This document shows positions 1 to 7,814 of a DNA stretch of 64,000 nucleotides, in pieces. Source of the DNA: an uncultured Halieaceae bacterium (GTDB lineage Bacteria; Pseudomonadota; Gammaproteobacteria; Pseudomonadales; Halieaceae). The notes under the pieces were generated by a model, which saw only the letters and a program-made list of their open reading frames with translations, was not told the DNA's origin and ran no database searches. The position numbers and the translations under genes are program-made. Every line of letters starts with the position of its first letter. The first letter of the stretch is position 1. The DNA lies in NCBI GenBank assembly GCA_938074045.1, contig CALJGI010000006.1, positions 124,001-188,000 of the forward strand. Reading direction: 5' to 3'.

Positions 1-1
1 G

Positions 2-439
2 AGAGTGTTGGAGATCGGTTGTGGCATGGCGTTAACGAGTTTGTTGCTGAACAAGCAGCACGCTGACATCACAGCTACCGATTACCACCCCGAAGCGCAG
101 ACATTCCTCGACCGCAATACTTTGCTCAACGAGGATAGGGATATTGCCTTTGAGCTGGTCGATTGGGCAGGAGAAAGCGATACCCTCGGTCTTTTTGACC
201 TCATTATTGGGAGCGACATCCTGTACGAGGATGGACATGTTAAGCTGCTGGCGAGCTTTATAGATGAGCACGCCAATCCCGCCTGTGAAGTGGTGATTGT
301 TGACCCAGGGCGTGGCCGCAAGAACAAACTCAGTACTGCGCTGGTGGAATACGGTTTTACGTCATCCCACCACAAGCCCGAGCACACCGATTATCTGAAT
401 GAGGACTTCAAAGGGTACATACTTCAGTTTGAGCGTTGA
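2..439 (+). CDS. Class I SAM-dependent methyltransferase, 5'-truncated by window edge
   Basis: The reading frame is already open at base 2 and begins at the SAM-binding motif I (VLEIGCG), so the N-terminal part of the protein lies outside the window; the GTG at base 5 is an internal Val codon. Later SAM-fold elements are visible: an acidic motif at the end of strand 2 (TATDYHP) and motif IV (DLIIGSDILYE). The motif IV form and the size resemble the METTL21/family-16 lysine methyltransferases, but the substrate cannot be told from this fragment. The gene ends 11 bp from the convergent NTF2-like gene. The methyltransferase fold is certain; the target is unknown. Confidence 0.8.
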   Translation, partial: RVLEIGCGMALTSLLLNKQHADITATDYHPEAQTFLDRNTLLNEDRDIAFELVDWAGESDTLGLFDLIIGSDILYEDGHVKLLASFIDEHANPACEVVIVDPGRGRKNKLSTALVEYGFTSSHHKPEHTDYLNEDFKGYILQFER

Positions 440-450
440 ATCCAGCTTAT

Positions 451-906
451 TCACTCAGATGAAAATACGTCCATACTGCCGATGGTTGCGCGATTGTCTT
501 TTACCCGCCGTGCTAGTAGCCAGGTCCCGTCAGTGCACACCCATTCGTCATGGTACTCACCCAGGGTTTTGAAGGTGAGATGGGACTTGTCTCCCTTGCC
601 AAGGTGCAGGTCGCTGACATAGGCCTGGCTGGTTGCCGTGTCACCGTCAACATCCACCACGACATTGCCAATCAGGTGCTGGGTAGTGCCGCAGCGGTCG
701 AGGAATGACTGAATAAACGCGACAATGTTGTTACGGCTGGTGATATCGCCCATACCGAGGTCGGCACTGGCGTCGTCTGTTAGCAAAGCTTCCAGTGCTG
801 GCCAGTCCCGAGCGTCCATCGCTCGAGCGAAGGTCATGATGTTGCGGTGAATAGCGCGTTCTGCCAGCAGAGTTTCAAGGTTCAATGTATCCATTAGCTG
901 CGTCAA
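451..906 (-). CDS. SnoaL/NTF2-like protein (first of two)
   Basis: The protein has 151 residues with the pattern of SnoaL-like NTF2-fold proteins: an N-terminal helix pair (LLAERAIHRNIMTFARAMD), the DW..LEALLTDDA segment, then alternating strands with a C-terminal RRVKDNRATIG. Members act as small cone-shaped enzymes or binding proteins (dehydratases, isomerases, lyases), often in degradation of aromatic or steroid-like compounds. It lies 11 bp downstream of a second NTF2-like gene on the same strand, so the two are probably co-transcribed. No catalytic residue can be assigned from sequence alone. Confidence 0.75.
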   Translation of the reverse strand: MTQLMDTLNLETLLAERAIHRNIMTFARAMDARDWPALEALLTDDASADLGMGDITSRNNIVAFIQSFLDRCGTTQHLIGNVVVDVDGDTATSQAYVSDLHLGKGDKSHLTFKTLGEYHDEWVCTDGTWLLARRVKDNRATIGSMDVFSSE

Positions 907-917
907 CCCGGACCCAT

Positions 918-1349
918 TCAGGCTGATTCCAGTTCGTGGTATATCGGGCCAAGCATACGACGAATGGTTTGATCGCCGGCGTAAACGATTTCGCCACCCA
1001 GCTTGTCTCCCTCAACAAACAGCACACCCAGAATGCGATGTGTTTCCTCCACTCCGTCGAATGTCAGCGTGATATCGTATTCCTGTGCGACGCTAGTGTC
1101 ATTGACCCATTCTCGGATCAACTGGCCGCCGACGACATTCGGGGTGAAGTTTTCAAAAAAGTACTCATAGAATCGTTGTGATTTTTCCCGGCCTCTGAAC
1201 TGCTTGCCAATGGCTGGGTAGTAGTAGAGAGGGTTGTCGCTCAACGTTTCCATTACCGCAGGCAAGTCACAAGCCGCTTCTCTTTCTGCGTGATGAGCGC
1301 CCAGTGCGTGTATCTGCGCTCGCGTTAGTGTGATGGTGTCTATTGCCAT
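918..1349 (-). CDS. SnoaL/NTF2-like protein (second of two)
   Basis: The protein has 143 residues. It looks like a ketosteroid-isomerase/SnoaL-type NTF2 fold: an N-terminal helix containing HHAEREAACDLPAVMETL, a central segment with YYYPAIGKQFRGRE, and strands with FDGVEETHRILGVLFVEGDKL. It is the upstream member of a two-gene set with the 151-residue NTF2-like protein. The start is the ATG at 1349. The function is unknown; nearby genes give no specific pathway. Confidence 0.7.
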   Translation of the reverse strand: MAIDTITLTRAQIHALGAHHAEREAACDLPAVMETLSDNPLYYYPAIGKQFRGREKSQRFYEYFFENFTPNVVGGQLIREWVNDTSVAQEYDITLTFDGVEETHRILGVLFVEGDKLGGEIVYAGDQTIRRMLGPIYHELESA

Positions 1350-1442
1350 ATGAATGCCGTATCAGTGCGATGCGTCTCCAGACATTCTACTTAATCAAAG
1401 TCCTTTTGTGATCACACTTATTCAAATGCGTCGGGCATAAAA

Positions 1443-1467
1443 AAGGCAAGCCATGACAGCTTGCCTT
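1443..1467 (-). terminator. Intrinsic terminator of the cold-shock gene
   Basis: On the minus strand a perfect 9-bp stem (AAGGCAAGC paired with GCTTGCCTT, 7-nt loop) is followed directly by a T-run. It starts 21 bp after the stop codon of the cold-shock gene. Confidence 0.85.
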
Positions 1468-1488
1468 CTTTGGTGGAGCATTGAGCTG

Positions 1489-1698
1489 TTACACAGCTAC
1501 AATGTTCTCCGCCTGTGGGCCTTTCTGGCCCTGAGTTACATTGAACTCGACCTTTTGGCCTTCGGCCAATGTTTTGAATCCATCGCTCTGGATTGCACTG
1601 AAATGTGCGAAAACGTCTGGGCCATCTTTCTGCTCGATAAAACCAAAGCCTTTAGATTCGTTGAACCATTTTACTGTTCCGGTAGTTGCTGTAGACAT
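1489..1698 (-). CDS. Cold-shock domain protein (CspA family)
   Basis: This 69-residue protein is a complete cold-shock domain. RNP1 (KGFGFI, residues 16-21) and RNP2 (VFAHF, 29-33) are intact, as is the N-terminal TGTVKWFN strand. Such proteins bind single-stranded RNA/DNA and act as RNA chaperones. The transcript appears to have a long AT-rich leader: the promoter-like sequence at 1854-1880 predicts about 150 nt before the ATG, as in cspA-type genes whose leader mediates cold regulation. A strong terminator follows at 1443-1467, so the gene is monocistronic. Which paralogue it is, and whether it is cold-induced, cannot be said. Confidence 0.97.
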   Translation of the reverse strand: MSTATTGTVKWFNESKGFGFIEQKDGPDVFAHFSAIQSDGFKTLAEGQKVEFNVTQGQKGPQAENIVAV

Positions 1699-1853
1699 AA
1701 TAGAAAATCCTGTAAATAAAATATAAAAGTGCCTTCATAAGGCATGAATAGCGGGAAAAATAGACAAAAATTTAAAAACTACAGGACGAAGAACTACAAG
1801 AATGCAACGAAATGGAGAATGTAAAAAGATACTTAATTTCTAGCTGGGCGCAG

Positions 1854-1880
1854 ACTATACGCTACAGGGTCGAGAGTCAA
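1854..1880 (-). promoter_or_regulatory. Candidate sigma-70-type promoter for the cold-shock gene
   Basis: On the minus strand TTGACT (1880-1875) and TATAGT (1859-1854) are separated by 15 bp, shorter than the usual 17. A start near 1847 would give a leader of about 150 nt, typical for cspA-like genes. This is inferred from sequence alone. Confidence 0.5.
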
Positions 1881-1920
1881 TCTATTTCTGTTAATTAGAC
1901 AAATCAGCTGCGACCCTGTA
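1863..1920. repeat. 10-bp inverted repeat flanking the csp -35 region
   Basis: TACAGGGTCG at 1863-1872 is the exact reverse complement of CGACCCTGTA at 1911-1920, with 38 bp between. One arm lies in the -35/-10 spacer of the candidate csp promoter, the other upstream of it. It could be a paired operator or the trace of a small repeat element; no T-run supports a terminator. Confidence 0.55.
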
Positions 1921-1937
1921 AATCATGAATAGCGATA

Positions 1938-2789
1938 TCAGTCCGTAGGGCCTCCCTTGTATACCGGTAGATCATCGGTGATGTCGTACCACTTCGCTTT
2001 ATAGTCTGTGTAGATATGTCTGCACGGTTTTACATTGGGCTCATCATCCAGTCCACCGAAGGGTACCTCTGCAATACCTCTGTCGGGGTCGATACGCGGC
2101 ATTTTTGATCCGCAGGTTTGGCAAAAAACCTGTGTGAAATACTTGGCACAGGCTACTTTGTAAACCACCAGATTATCTTCTCCCAGTACAAACGAGACAC
2201 CACTCAGCGAGGTAAAACCGTTGGTGGCATGAGCCGCTGCGCGGGCTTTGCGGCATCGGTGGCAGTGGCAGTTCTGTACCAGACTAAATGGTTCGCTTAC
2301 CCGGAACTCAACAGCTCCGCACAAACAGCTTCCGCGTACCAGCCCTTCAGGTCCCTGTTCCAGGGGTTCCTCTTGGACGTGTTGTAGCGTGGTGTAATCA
2401 GGGTAGTGGTCATGTTGGGGAAGATCACCGGTGATGTCGTACCAAGGTGCGCAATGGGCTGCGAAGACATGACAATCCGATGTCTTTCCATCGTCGTGAC
2501 AGCCGCCCGGGACAACCCAGTGATCCGACTGTCCACCCTGGTAAGGAACCACCGATCCGCAGGTGCCACAAAAACTACGGGTTAAGAAATGGGAAGAAAC
2601 ATACTTTACAATTGTATCGGTGCGGCCAAGCCAATTGACTTCTCCCGCAATGAAGAACCAGTAGGTGGCAAAAGCCGAACCGTGAGCCTTGCGGCACATA
2701 TTGCAGTGACAGTTGAACGCCTGAAACGGCTCCGCCGTAATTTCCCACTGCACGCTTCCACATAGGCAGCTGGATTCATGGTTGCTCAT
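1938..2789 (-). CDS. Tandem GFA (glutathione-dependent formaldehyde-activating-like) domain protein
   Basis: The protein has 283 residues and two copies of the CENP-V/GFA fold. Each copy shows the zinc-binding pattern C-x-C-G, then NCHC..CRKA, then FC.TCGS (first copy about residues 9-100, second about 153-250). Family members coordinate two zinc ions; the founding member catalyses glutathione-formaldehyde adduct formation, but most relatives have unknown substrates. Most bacterial members have a single domain of about 130 residues, so this is an internal duplication. It follows the DoxX-like membrane gene with a 1-bp gap and is probably in one operon with it. Confidence 0.88.
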   Translation of the reverse strand: MSNHESSCLCGSVQWEITAEPFQAFNCHCNMCRKAHGSAFATYWFFIAGEVNWLGRTDTIVKYVSSHFLTRSFCGTCGSVVPYQGGQSDHWVVPGGCHDDGKTSDCHVFAAHCAPWYDITGDLPQHDHYPDYTTLQHVQEEPLEQGPEGLVRGSCLCGAVEFRVSEPFSLVQNCHCHRCRKARAAAHATNGFTSLSGVSFVLGEDNLVVYKVACAKYFTQVFCQTCGSKMPRIDPDRGIAEVPFGGLDDEPNVKPCRHIYTDYKAKWYDITDDLPVYKGGPTD

Positions 2790-2790
2790 A

Positions 2791-3138
2791 TCAATTTTTA
2801 TTTTTGGTTTTCAGTGTGTGAAACAGCACAATGCCGGTAAGTGTGATAGGCAACAAAGAGAACGTTGCAAAGGCTATATCGCCTGCAATAAACAGTAGTA
2901 CAGAGGAGAGTAGGAAGCCGAGTATCACCACAATAGCGCCCACGACGGATGATCTGGGCACAGCAAATAGAATGCCGCCAAGCATTTGCACAGTGCCGTA
3001 CATCACCACAGCAGTTTCCGAAAAGCCAAAACCTGAGAGAAACGCCAGTTCATCAGGCACCAACGTGAACTTGGCGATACCTGCGGCGATGCTGAGCAAG
3101 ATCATCGCGACTGTTAATACAATCATGGCGATTGTCAT
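2791..3138 (-). CDS. DoxX-like small membrane protein
   Basis: The protein has 115 residues with four predicted membrane segments and the DoxX-like layout (GIAKF near the end of helix 1, GFGFSETAVVMYGTVQMLGGILF in helix 2). These small integral proteins are found with quinone- or thiol-linked redox functions, but most are uncharacterised. The gene ends 1 bp before the tandem GFA gene, which suggests co-transcription. The assignment rests on topology and the G.aKf/GxxQ pattern. Confidence 0.65.
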   Translation of the reverse strand: MTIAMIVLTVAMILLSIAAGIAKFTLVPDELAFLSGFGFSETAVVMYGTVQMLGGILFAVPRSSVVGAIVVILGFLLSSVLLFIAGDIAFATFSLLPITLTGIVLFHTLKTKNKN

Positions 3139-3214
3139 ATCAGATGATCTTCAATGCTTTAATCGAAGCGCGGGTGTACCCCTGCTGACGAGTATCCGAT
3201 CACAAACATGTGAT

Positions 3215-3499
3215 TTATGCATTGTGCAAAGTAAAGAGGCCAATAAAGATGAAGCCAACTCCGGCGATGTAGTGCAGATATTTTTCGTTTATATACTCTG
3301 CCAAAAATGTGCCAGCTAACACACCCAATGCTGAAGCCACAATCAATGCTCCTGATGCAGCAAGAAACACTGTGTATTTACTAACATCCTTGTCGGTAGC
3401 AAACAGCATGGTCGCCAGCTGAGTCTTGTCACCAAGTTCAGCAATGAAGACTGCACCAAAGATAGTTAAAAATACTTTCCAATCCATATTATAAATCAC
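3215..3499 (-). CDS. Half-size GDT1/TMEM165 (UPF0016) cation transporter
   Basis: This 94-residue membrane protein has one copy of the E-x-G-D-[KR]-[ST] signature (ELGDKT, residues 21-26) that defines the GDT1/UPF0016 family, whose members export Mn2+ or exchange Ca2+/Mn2+ with protons. Three hydrophobic segments are visible. Full-length relatives (about 190-230 residues) have two inverted copies; half-size forms must pair as dimers. No second half-size gene is adjacent within the window. No yybP-ykoY-like Mn riboswitch was recognised upstream. Confidence 0.85.
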   Translation of the reverse strand: MIYNMDWKVFLTIFGAVFIAELGDKTQLATMLFATDKDVSKYTVFLAASGALIVASALGVLAGTFLAEYINEKYLHYIAGVGFIFIGLFTLHNA

Positions 3500-3568
3500 A
3501 GTATCTTATTTTTTTGCTTACAACCGAAAGTAAAGCACCAGCGACATTGTCACAATAAAACGCGTAAT

Positions 3569-3605
3569 TGACCCAGGGCGCCACTCTGCGGGGTCAGAGT
3601 GACCC
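3569..3605. repeat. REP-like nested palindrome
   Basis: TGACCC (3569-3574), GGGTCA (3591-3596) and TGACCC (3600-3605) give alternative pairings. GGGTCA-GAG-TGACCC is a perfect 15-nt palindrome, and CACTCTG (3582-3588) pairs with CAGAGTG (3595-3601). This resembles REP/IS-end sequences scattered in gammaproteobacterial genomes. It abuts the truncated end of a small gene. Confidence 0.5.
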
Positions 3606-3736
3606 TAGCATTCTATACCGGCAGCCGTGTCAAACCAACGCCAGAATGGATGTATGATCATCGTTGTAACGAAGGCGATCGGCAAGGACACCAACAGCAT
3701 TAGCATGATTTTGAAAACGTGTTTTACGATTTTCAT
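3605..3736 (-). pseudogene. Small membrane protein, apparently truncated at a REP-like repeat
   Basis: An ATG at 3736 opens a 43-residue frame with one hydrophobic segment (IMLMLLVSLPIAFVTTMII) and then HPFWRWFDTAAGIEC and a TAG stop. The W-x-W-F...GIE pattern recalls a family of small gammaproteobacterial membrane proteins in which GIE is normally followed by a conserved GHSGP region and a second membrane helix. Here the frame stops right after GIEC, at the edge of the REP-like palindrome at 3569-3605, so the C-terminal half appears lost. The family resemblance is from memory and unverified. Confidence 0.5.
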
Positions 3737-3751
3737 CACGCGAATGTGCCG

Positions 3752-4807
3752 CTACATCTCATCCAGAAATTGATTCACTATTTCGGCGACAGTTGCTGCC
3801 TCACAGGTCGTACCCATATGGCCGCAGTCGCTGTCGATGCTAACGTATTTCGCGTCCATGTCTATGGCCAGTAGCTTTGCGGGTGTCGGGTTAACCATTT
3901 GATCGCTGGGCACGCCTATCACCAGCGTTTTTGCGGATACGCCTGTGGCATAACTTTCTGCTGAGTTGCCCTGCTTGGCGAATGCGTTCTGGTGAATCAT
4001 GGCGCGGAGCTGGCTTAGATAGTTGTAGGCATCGATGCGTGTATAGCGCTTTTGCTCTGCGGCGATGTATTCATCGATATCTGCAGGTTCAACCGTGCGC
4101 ACAAAGTAGGACGGGGTCCACAGAGTCAAAAGATTTAATCTCGCCAGAAAATCGCTGATGTCCTTATCGGTGGCACCCAGATTTTGTAGCCTGACGATAG
4201 CCGCCTCATGGGTTGTCCACTGCAGCAAGTCATAGGAGGTGGGATGAGGGTAGCCATCGATAGGGATGGCCGCATCCATAAATTCTGGAAACTGACCCAT
4301 CCACTGGAACACCTGCATGCCGCCCATGGATTCGCCCATAACGGCTGTTGCATGGTCTACGCCCAGGTGCTTGGTCAGTAATATGTGCTGAGCTAGGACC
4401 ATATCGGCAATGCTGATTGCCGGAAAGTCGCCGCCGCCTTGCTCTTTATGGTTGGAGGGGGAACTGGATACCCCGTTACCCAGTGCGTCGATGGCGATCA
4501 CGAAGTACTTGTCCGTGTCCGCCAATAATTCGGGTCCGATCAGCCCACCGCTATAGAGCCCCGCCGTGGTGCCGGTAAACCAGGTTGGGAATACGATCAC
4601 ATTGGATAGGTCGGCATTGAGCTGCCCTGAGGTGCGATAACCGACCGATGTGTCGTACAGTATTTCCCCTGAGAGCAAACGCAGATCGCCGATATTTGCG
4701 AATTGTAGCGGCGGGATCTCTGCTGCCTGAAGGGAGTATATCGGAAGCAGCCATGTCACGATGATTAACGTGCGGCGCGCGTAATTCGATAAGTTATCCG
4801 CTATCAT
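3752..4807 (-). CDS. MetX-like alpha/beta hydrolase, exported
   Basis: The protein has 351 residues with an N-terminal hydrophobic signal (about 14-29) ending in LQAA, so it is probably periplasmic. It belongs to the homoserine O-acetyltransferase-like branch of alpha/beta hydrolases: oxyanion region FPTWFTGT, nucleophile elbow GESMGG (Ser160), candidate Asp in GVPSDQM and His330 in DCGHMG. True MetX enzymes are cytoplasmic, so this paralogue more likely hydrolyses or transfers acyl groups on an exported substrate. It is divergent from the SGNH lipoprotein gene and stands alone. Confidence 0.82.
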   Translation of the reverse strand: MIADNLSNYARRTLIIVTWLLPIYSLQAAEIPPLQFANIGDLRLLSGEILYDTSVGYRTSGQLNADLSNVIVFPTWFTGTTAGLYSGGLIGPELLADTDKYFVIAIDALGNGVSSSPSNHKEQGGGDFPAISIADMVLAQHILLTKHLGVDHATAVMGESMGGMQVFQWMGQFPEFMDAAIPIDGYPHPTSYDLLQWTTHEAAIVRLQNLGATDKDISDFLARLNLLTLWTPSYFVRTVEPADIDEYIAAEQKRYTRIDAYNYLSQLRAMIHQNAFAKQGNSAESYATGVSAKTLVIGVPSDQMVNPTPAKLLAIDMDAKYVSIDSDCGHMGTTCEAATVAEIVNQFLDEM

Positions 4808-4895
4808 TTGGCCGGACCCGTTGAGGGTGTATTGTTCATCAATTCATTCTAGCTGAGAACGGTACAGCAACGTCACAGTTTTAAAAGGAAACCCA

Positions 4896-5708
4896 ATGTC
4901 ACACAAATTAACGACCTTTATCGGTGCTTTTGCCATAGTGCTATTTACCACGGCCTGTTCAACGGGTGGTCATGTCAAACCGCAGGTCAGTGCTGTTGAA
5001 GTGCCGCAGCGTATTCTGTTTGTGGGTAATAGTTTTACTTACTACAACGATAGTCTGCATAAACACGTCGGTGCGCTGTTGCGGGCTGCCGGGCGCCACG
5101 AAGCAGGCAAGACCAGTTTGCGCGCGATGACGATATCGGGTGCCAGGTTGGCTGAGCACCTGCCGGGTTTGGCGGGCATCGTCACGCCGGGTCGCTGGGA
5201 CATGGTGATTATGCACGGCTACAGCAACGGGCCGATTCAGGCCGATACCGCACCAGCATTTCAGGACGCCGCGAGCCAGGCCAGTGCACTGGTGGCCAAA
5301 AGCGGGGCCACACCGGCGTTTTTGATGACCTGGGCCTATAAAGACCAGCCCGAGATGACCGCGGCCCTGAATCAGGCCTATACCCGGGCCGGTAATGATA
5401 ATGACGCGCTGGTCATACCGGTGGGGCAAGCATTTGCCCGCGCTATGTCAAAGGCACCGGAGATTGAATTGTATTCTCCCGATATCCTCGGCTTTGATGC
5501 ACGGGACGATGCCGTCAACATCCGCTACAAGAAAGTGCTTAAGCATCCCAGTCTAGCGGGTACTTATCTTGCCGCCTGCGTGGTATATGCATCGATATAT
5601 GGGGAGTCGCCGGTTGGGCTGGTATACGGGGCCGGCCTGCCCGCCGCGGACGCCAGAAAGCTGCAGGAGATAGCCAGCAAGGTGGTAAATAACTACTACG
5701 ATCGATGA
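4896..5708 (+). CDS. SGNH-hydrolase-like lipoprotein
   Basis: The protein has 270 residues and a lipoprotein signal peptide with lipobox FTTAC (Cys21). Block I of the SGNH fold is FVGNSFTYYND (candidate nucleophile Ser46) and a late KHPSLAGTYLAACV segment would carry the catalytic His. These features fit DUF4886-like esterases acting in the cell envelope. The stop overlaps the ATG of the aldehyde dehydrogenase gene by 4 bp (ATGA), so the two are translationally coupled. An esterase releasing an alcohol that is then oxidised via the aldehyde would make sense, but this is inference. Confidence 0.75.
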   Translation: MSHKLTTFIGAFAIVLFTTACSTGGHVKPQVSAVEVPQRILFVGNSFTYYNDSLHKHVGALLRAAGRHEAGKTSLRAMTISGARLAEHLPGLAGIVTPGRWDMVIMHGYSNGPIQADTAPAFQDAASQASALVAKSGATPAFLMTWAYKDQPEMTAALNQAYTRAGNDNDALVIPVGQAFARAMSKAPEIELYSPDILGFDARDDAVNIRYKKVLKHPSLAGTYLAACVVYASIYGESPVGLVYGAGLPAADARKLQEIASKVVNNYYDR

Positions 5709-7114
5709 ATTCACTGGCGACAGTGTTTGAGTGGCAGCATCAGCTGTCGCGCACAACCCGACCTCCTTCACGGGAAGAGCGCGAAGCATCGCTGGCTGCG
5801 CTACAGTGCTTATTGGAGGAAAACTTCGAGGAATTGGTAGCCGCCATTGAGCGTGACTTTGGCTCGCGCTCCCGCGGCGTGAGCCTGATGTATGACGTGC
5901 ATGGCTCCATCGGTTCCATCAAATATGCGCGCAAGCATTTAAGAGAATGGATGCGAGCAGAGCGTCGCAAAACACCGTTCCCCTATAACCTCAGTGGGGC
6001 AAAGGTCAGGGTCGAGTATCAACCCAAAGGTGTGGTTGGCATTTTAGGTACCTGGAATGTACCCCTGTTTACAGTGTTCAGCCCATTGGCACAGGTTATC
6101 GCTGCGGGCAATCGTGCCTTGATCAAGCCCTCTGACCTGGTGCCAGAAACATCCGTCTGTATTGAAAGATTGATGCCCACCTATCTGAGTCCTGATACGG
6201 TTGCTGTGATTACCGGTGATAAAGCGGTGTCGGAATCACTTTCGCAATTGCCTCTGGATCACATTGTAGTGACCGGGGGAACAATGGTGGGTAAGGCAGT
6301 AATGACCGCCGCAGCGCAGCATCTTGCCGGCGTCACCCTGGAGCTGGGCGGCAAGTCCCCCGTCATACTCGGGCGCTCGGCTGATATCCGGCAAGCAGCT
6401 GAGAAAATTATCTTTGCCAAAGTGACCAATGCGGGTCAGCTCTGTGTTGCGGCGGACTATGTGTTGGTGCCTACCGAGCTGTTGCAGGCGTTTCTTGCCA
6501 GCCTCGGGGAGCTCTACCAACAAACCTTTGAAACTAGCCCGATCGAGGCTGGGGGTATTATCAATCAGCGACATACAGCGCGTTTGCATTCGTATCTGGA
6601 AGATGCGCGGGCGCGAGATTGTCAGGTGCTGTCCCTGGCTGAGATCGAACAAGGTCCGGAAAACTGTATACCGCTGCATCTGGTGGTGAATCCACCCGCG
6701 GATAGCCTGCTCAGTCAGGAAGAAATCTTCGGGCCAATTCTCATTGTGCGGACTTACGATGTTATCGAGGACGCCATTGATTTTATTAACGCTGGTGAGC
6801 GGCCACTGGCATTGTACTATTTTGGTCGTGACAAACATGAACAGAATCAGGTGTTACAGCACACCGTCTCCGGCGGCGTAACCATTAATCAGATCGCCCT
6901 TCACCCGGCGGCTGATGACGCGCCATTCGGCGGAATTGGCGCGAGCGGTGTCGGTAAATATCACGGTAGGGAAGGATTTCTTGAATTCAGTCATGCCCGT
7001 ACCGTTTTTACGCAGGGGTGGTTTGACGTCAATAAATTGATGGGTACCCGGGCACCCTTCGGTGCCAAATTGCAGCGACAATTGGAATCCGTATTGGGTG
7101 ACAGAAAAAAATGA
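5705..7114 (+). CDS. Aldehyde dehydrogenase, coniferyl-aldehyde dehydrogenase (CalB) type
   Basis: The 469-residue protein is a complete NAD(P)-dependent aldehyde dehydrogenase of the short class without the N-terminal extension. Catalytic Cys247 is in NAGQLC, the general base Glu213 in LELGGKSP, and the cofactor site includes LGTWNVP and the VVTGGTMVGK loop. Sequence style and length fit the CalB / fatty-aldehyde group that oxidises hydrophobic or aryl aldehydes to acids. It is coupled to the SGNH lipoprotein through an ATGA overlap. The exact substrate is not decided by sequence. Confidence 0.9.
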   Translation: MNSLATVFEWQHQLSRTTRPPSREEREASLAALQCLLEENFEELVAAIERDFGSRSRGVSLMYDVHGSIGSIKYARKHLREWMRAERRKTPFPYNLSGAKVRVEYQPKGVVGILGTWNVPLFTVFSPLAQVIAAGNRALIKPSDLVPETSVCIERLMPTYLSPDTVAVITGDKAVSESLSQLPLDHIVVTGGTMVGKAVMTAAAQHLAGVTLELGGKSPVILGRSADIRQAAEKIIFAKVTNAGQLCVAADYVLVPTELLQAFLASLGELYQQTFETSPIEAGGIINQRHTARLHSYLEDARARDCQVLSLAEIEQGPENCIPLHLVVNPPADSLLSQEEIFGPILIVRTYDVIEDAIDFINAGERPLALYYFGRDKHEQNQVLQHTVSGGVTINQIALHPAADDAPFGGIGASGVGKYHGREGFLEFSHARTVFTQGWFDVNKLMGTRAPFGAKLQRQLESVLGDRKK

Positions 7115-7130
7115 AGGGGGGCCATTGCGA

Positions 7131-7752
7131 TTACATCGGGGCTGACGGCGGCTCCGCAGGTCCATCCACCCAGGATAGAGGGTGAAACTCAATACCGGAG
7201 TGCCCGATGGCGTTGTGCACAATCATGATGGCTAGGAACGTGAACATAATGACAGTGTGCACCGGCAGCAGCAGGGTGATAGCTGGCACAAACAGGGCCA
7301 TTATCAAAGCCTCGCCCGTAGCGAAGGCTTAGGCTGCCCATGGTGTCGGAGTTCTTGATCGGTGATGGATCAGATGGAACAGATAAACCAGCCCAGCACC
7401 TACAAAGTATTGAGCGGTATCAAAGCCGTACATGGTCATCCAGAGTTCAGCACCTCCACCCACATTGTAATGTCTTGACCCCCGTACATAGTTTCCACGA
7501 TAACCACGCCCCCGATGTTGGCGGCGATGAGAATGGTCAGCGCGGTGCGGTTTCCGAAATCGCCGCCGACAGATAAAAAAGACCGGTCCTGCCATGCAAG
7601 GTGGGTGCTAGAACGTAGCCGCCAACGCTTACTGCAAAAGCAATCTGCATTTTGACCGCATAGGATTTTCCGTGCGTGATTGCCAGGGCGATGGCAAGGG
7701 CGAAAATCGGGCTGATTTCCAGGTCCTGCAAAAAGATAAACCAGTCTTGCAT
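7131..7752 (-). pseudogene. Decayed sterol desaturase / fatty acid hydroxylase-family membrane protein
   Basis: Read on the minus strand, three consecutive frames give pieces of one membrane protein. The order is MQDWFIFLQDLEISPIF..., a frameshift near 7560 into FGNRTALTILIAANIGG, then a frame with VYLFHLIHHRS and PTPWAA. A TAA (7329-7331) interrupts that last frame; it then continues as AFATGEALIMALFVPAI and HNAIGHSGIEFHP to a stop at 7131. The HHRS..PTPWAA and HN..GHSGIE histidine boxes are those of di-iron sterol desaturase/fatty acid hydroxylase enzymes. At least two frameshifts and one nonsense codon mean the gene cannot make an intact enzyme. Confidence 0.78.
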
Positions 7753-7814
7753 GGTGCTACAGTGGCTTGCATCATGGTTGCTGTCAAATAGTCATCATAG
7801 TGAAAAAGGTATTT

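Noticed and set aside
2831..3319. 162-codon plus-strand frame
   Set aside because: Antisense to the DoxX-like and GDT1-like membrane genes; low-complexity composition without motifs.
3500..3620. yybP-ykoY Mn2+ riboswitch upstream of the GDT1-like gene
   Set aside because: None of the conserved riboswitch sequence elements were recognised; the region holds only the REP-like palindrome.
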